A stretch of 8,125 nt of DNA. Origin: JBKHHU01 sp046539045 (GTDB lineage: Bacteria; Planctomycetota; Phycisphaerae; SM23-33). A model generated the notes under the pieces. The model worked only from the letters and a program-made list of their open reading frames with translations. It was not told the origin of the DNA and did no database searches. This document shows positions 6,388 through 8,125 of this stretch, one piece after another. Numbering within the stretch: the first letter of the stretch is position 1; each line of letters opens with the position of its first letter. The stretch is taken from NCBI GenBank assembly GCA_046539045.1, contig JBKHHU010000159.1, positions 1 through 8,125 on the forward strand. The letters run 5' to 3'. The position numbers and the translations under genes were made by a program.

Positions 6388-7287
6388 CTATCCTTCCACA
6401 ACTCCAGCCTGCCGCAGCGTCTGCAGCACCAGCGTTTCGAACGGCTGATCCGTCCTCGCCGCGACGTACACCGCCCCGCGAGACCGGGCCGTCCGCCGGC
6501 AACCTTCGCAGAACCGTTCCCACTGCTGACGATAACTCTGTACAACGTCCTCGGTTGCATCGACGGTCAGCTTCTGATCCGTCTCGGCATGTTCCAGCAG
6601 CACCGGGCCGCGAACGGCAGGGTCGGCGTCCTCCGGGGAAAACAGGTGCACCACCACCGGGTCCCACCCGCCGAGCTTCAATCGCGCAAGTGCATCGGAA
6701 AGCTGGTCCTCGCAATCCAGAAGGTCGCTGACGACGATCACCGTCCCCCCGGCAGAGGTCGTCCGCACCAGTCGATCCGCCGCCCGCGCCAACTCGCTCC
6801 GCCCGCCGCTTTCCAGCCCGGCAAGGAAATCCAGCACGTCCAGAATCAGCCGCCGGTTCCGCCCGGTCCGCAGCCGCTCGCGGAGGTCCTCGGCGAAGGG
6901 CACAATCGAGACCCTGTCCAGCGAGGACATCGAAACATACGCCAAAGCCGCCGCCGTTCGCAGGGCGTAGTGAAACTTCGCGTCGCCACCGGCAGCCATG
7001 GATCCCGAGACATCCAGCAGCAGCGCGACCTCCGCCTCACTGTGCTCGTGGAAGAGCCTCAGCAGCAGTTTCTCCATCCGGGCGTAGTACGGCCAGTCGA
7101 TGAATCGGATGTCGTCGCCCGGTGCGTACCCGCGATGGTCGGCGAATTCCAGCCCGTCCCCGAGCCGACGCGACCGACGCGCCCCCGCACCGCCATGGAC
7201 GGCCAGACGCTTGGCGAGGATCGCCAGCTGTTGCAGCCGCGACATGAAGGTCTGGTCAAACAGGTCTTCTCGGCGGGATCCGGGCAT
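6388..7287 (-). CDS. DUF58 / von Willebrand factor A domain protein
   Basis: The product is a soluble 299-residue protein. The DUF58 signature is clear: LEFADHRGYAPGDDIRFIDW at 46-65. A vWA-type fold follows, with a metal-binding (MIDAS) motif DVSGS at 92-96 and a later SD at 187-188; Ser164 in GGRSEL may supply another ligand. DUF58 proteins are usually encoded beside MoxR-type AAA ATPases and are thought to act with them as a chaperone-like pair on metal- or envelope-related targets; this is family knowledge. No MoxR gene is present in this window. ATG 7287 has AGGGGG 9 nt upstream. The gene follows the HTH-IIA gene by 32 nt, and its TAG stop is 3 nt before the TTG start of the YfhO gene, so the two are probably translated in a coupled way. 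There is no signal peptide or membrane helix, so it should be cytoplasmic. Confidence 0.92.
   Translation of the reverse strand: MPGSRREDLFDQTFMSRLQQLAILAKRLAVHGGAGARRSRRLGDGLEFADHRGYAPGDDIRFIDWPYYARMEKLLLRLFHEHSEAEVALLLDVSGSMAAGGDAKFHYALRTAAALAYVSMSSLDRVSIVPFAEDLRERLRTGRNRRLILDVLDFLAGLESGGRSELARAADRLVRTTSAGGTVIVVSDLLDCEDQLSDALARLKLGGWDPVVVHLFSPEDADPAVRGPVLLEHAETDQKLTVDATEDVVQSYRQQWERFCEGCRRTARSRGAVYVAARTDQPFETLVLQTLRQAGVVEG
6391..6397 (-). promoter_or_regulatory. Shine-Dalgarno deciding the TTG start of the YfhO gene
   Basis: GGAAGGA on the minus strand lies within the last codons of the DUF58 gene, 6 nt before TTG 6382-6384. No ATG or GTG is available in frame nearby. The site therefore supports both the rare start codon and coupling to DUF58 translation. 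Confidence 0.75.
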
Positions 7288-7296
7288 CGGCGTCTG

Positions 7297-7302
7297 CCCC
7301 CT
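7297..7302 (-). promoter_or_regulatory. Shine-Dalgarno of the DUF58 gene
   Basis: AGGGGG on the minus strand, inside the 32-nt gap after the HTH-IIA stop, lies 9 nt before ATG 7285-7287 and supports that start. Confidence 0.6.
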
Positions 7303-7319
7303 GAAAGTACTGTCGGCGG

Positions 7320-8027
7320 TCAGTCTACCACGGCTTTCTCGTGTTGCAGCAGCTTCGCTCGCAACTGGTCGGCGTCTTCCACGTGGAGAACGTCGTCAAT
7401 GGCGTGGTTGTCGTACAGCATGCGTGCGAGTCTGGCCAGTACGTGAAGATGCGTGCGGTCGTCCTTGCAGCAGACCAGGAAGAACGCCCGCGTCAGCGAT
7501 CCGTCTTCGGCACCGTATGGAATCCCGCTGGCCGTCACACCGGCTACCACGAAGCTCTCGGAGATATCGTACGGCAGGGGGTGTCGCGGGTGCGGGATCG
7601 CGATGCCCGGCGCGATGGCGGTGGTGCACATCTCCTCGCGGGCCAGCAGCTCGTCGATCAGATCGTCCCGGCCCCAGACCAGCCCCGCCTCGTCGGCAAG
7701 ATCAACCAGCGAGCGGATCACCGCCTGCTTCGTCTTGGCCAGCAGCGGCACGGCCAGCCCGCCGTCGGGGATCATGTCGGTCACCAGCATCTCGTGCTCA
7801 AACCCGTGATGCTTGCTCACGCCGGCTACGATTCCCTCAAGTCGCCCGCGGTCCATATCCGGCAACTGGTTCTCTACCCAGTGATCCACGTCGCCCTTGG
7901 TGAAAATGAACTCCCCGCCGACCCGCCGACAGGGAATCTTTCCGCGGGAAGCGAGCTTGTTCACCTCCCGCAGATCCATGTGCAGATACGCGGCAACCTG
8001 TTGTGCGTTCATCTGTTCGCGAGGCAT
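7320..8027 (-). CDS. excisionase-type HTH fused to a PTS EIIA (PtsN-like) domain
   Basis: The product has 235 residues in two parts. Residues about 5-52 form an excisionase/MerR-like DNA-binding helix-turn-helix (MNAQQVAAYLHMDLREVNKLASRGKIPCRRVG) with a wing ending GDVDHW. Residues about 84-230 form a fructose/nitrogen-type EIIA domain; the phospho-acceptor is probably His146 in APGIAIPHPRHP. EIIA domains accept phosphate from HPr-like proteins. No transporter IIB/IIC gene is nearby, so a regulatory role like PtsN is more likely than sugar uptake. DNA binding by the N-terminal domain is inferred from pattern. The frame is open to 8096, but that start lies in the promoter. ATG 8027 is chosen, with ATG 8012 (residue 6) as an alternative; neither has a strong Shine-Dalgarno, GGTGTGG before 8027 being weak. 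It is the first gene of the unit. Confidence 0.9.
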   Translation of the reverse strand: MPREQMNAQQVAAYLHMDLREVNKLASRGKIPCRRVGGEFIFTKGDVDHWVENQLPDMDRGRLEGIVAGVSKHHGFEHEMLVTDMIPDGGLAVPLLAKTKQAVIRSLVDLADEAGLVWGRDDLIDELLAREEMCTTAIAPGIAIPHPRHPLPYDISESFVVAGVTASGIPYGAEDGSLTRAFFLVCCKDDRTHLHVLARLARMLYDNHAIDDVLHVEDADQLRAKLLQHEKAVVD

Positions 8028-8067
8028 GGCCACACCAGAATCAAAGACTGTCAAAATCAGAACCGAA

Positions 8068-8096
8068 ATGCTACCCCAGCCGGGCGAATATGACAA
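8068..8096 (-). promoter_or_regulatory. sigma70-like promoter of the HTH-IIA operon
   Basis: On the minus strand, -35 TTGTCA (8091-8096, 5 of 6) is separated by 17 nt from -10 TAGCAT (8068-8073, 4 of 6). Transcription would begin near 8061, giving a leader of about 34 nt before ATG 8027. It has the same spacing and the same TAG-beginning -10 as the promoter at 1246-1274. The 29 bases beyond it to the window edge show no recognisable feature. Confidence 0.65.
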
Positions 8097-8125
8097 GCGC
8101 CGGGCGGCACCGGACGGCGAGCCGG

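Noticed and set aside
8032..8054. Second -35-like TTGACA at 8049-8054
   Set aside because: No -10-like sequence lies at a suitable distance downstream before the ATG, so it is unlikely to be a promoter on its own.
8028..8096. Upstream extension of the HTH-IIA protein to a start at 8096
   Set aside because: It would be encoded by the predicted promoter and leader, and the HTH domain starts naturally at the Met at 8027 or 8012.

Overview
The window is GC-rich bacterial DNA in which all six convincing protein genes lie on the minus strand, so transcription runs from high to low coordinates. The best guess at the source is a member of the Planctomycetes. The clues are the fusion of an excisionase-type helix-turn-helix to a PTS IIA domain, a DUF58 protein, a long YfhO-type membrane protein, a membrane-anchored two-PDZ HtrA protease and short strong hairpin repeats between genes. 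This is an inference from gene content; there is no rRNA or other marker gene to settle it.

Layout in transcription order. A good sigma70-like promoter (8068-8096) precedes an HTH-PTS IIA regulator (8027-7320). A DUF58/von Willebrand A protein (7287-6388) follows after a 32-nt gap. A YfhO-family membrane protein (6384-3700) starts 3 nt after the DUF58 stop, at a TTG codon with a strong ribosome binding site. After an 88-nt leader containing a 9-bp direct repeat comes an HtrA/Do serine protease with two PDZ domains (3611-2139). Thirteen nt later an alpha/beta hydrolase begins abruptly at its oxyanion strand (2125-1415) and appears to have lost its N-terminus. A hairpin overlaps the hydrolase stop. 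A 230-nt intergenic stretch then carries a second hairpin and a textbook promoter (1246-1274) for the last gene, a two-transmembrane protein with a long TPR-like helical tail (1184-156). The left edge (1-155) holds no gene but a cluster of palindromic repeats.

The spacing suggests one transcription unit for at least the HTH-IIA, DUF58 and YfhO genes, possibly running on through the protease and hydrolase; the TPR-like gene is separate. Most products are predicted to act in or at the membrane: YfhO is a probable lipid-linked sugar transferase, HtrA handles protein quality control outside the cytoplasm, and the TPR-like protein is a membrane scaffold. The HTH-IIA and DUF58 proteins are cytoplasmic and could be regulatory or chaperone-like. 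An envelope theme is plausible but not proven.

I see no CRISPR array, transposase, rRNA or tRNA. The most interesting points are the covarying hairpin repeats at the left edge, the truncated hydrolase joined to the protease, the DUF58-YfhO translational coupling with no MoxR ATPase in view, and a carbohydrate-binding-like beta domain in the YfhO protein. I found no clear new defence or mobile system.
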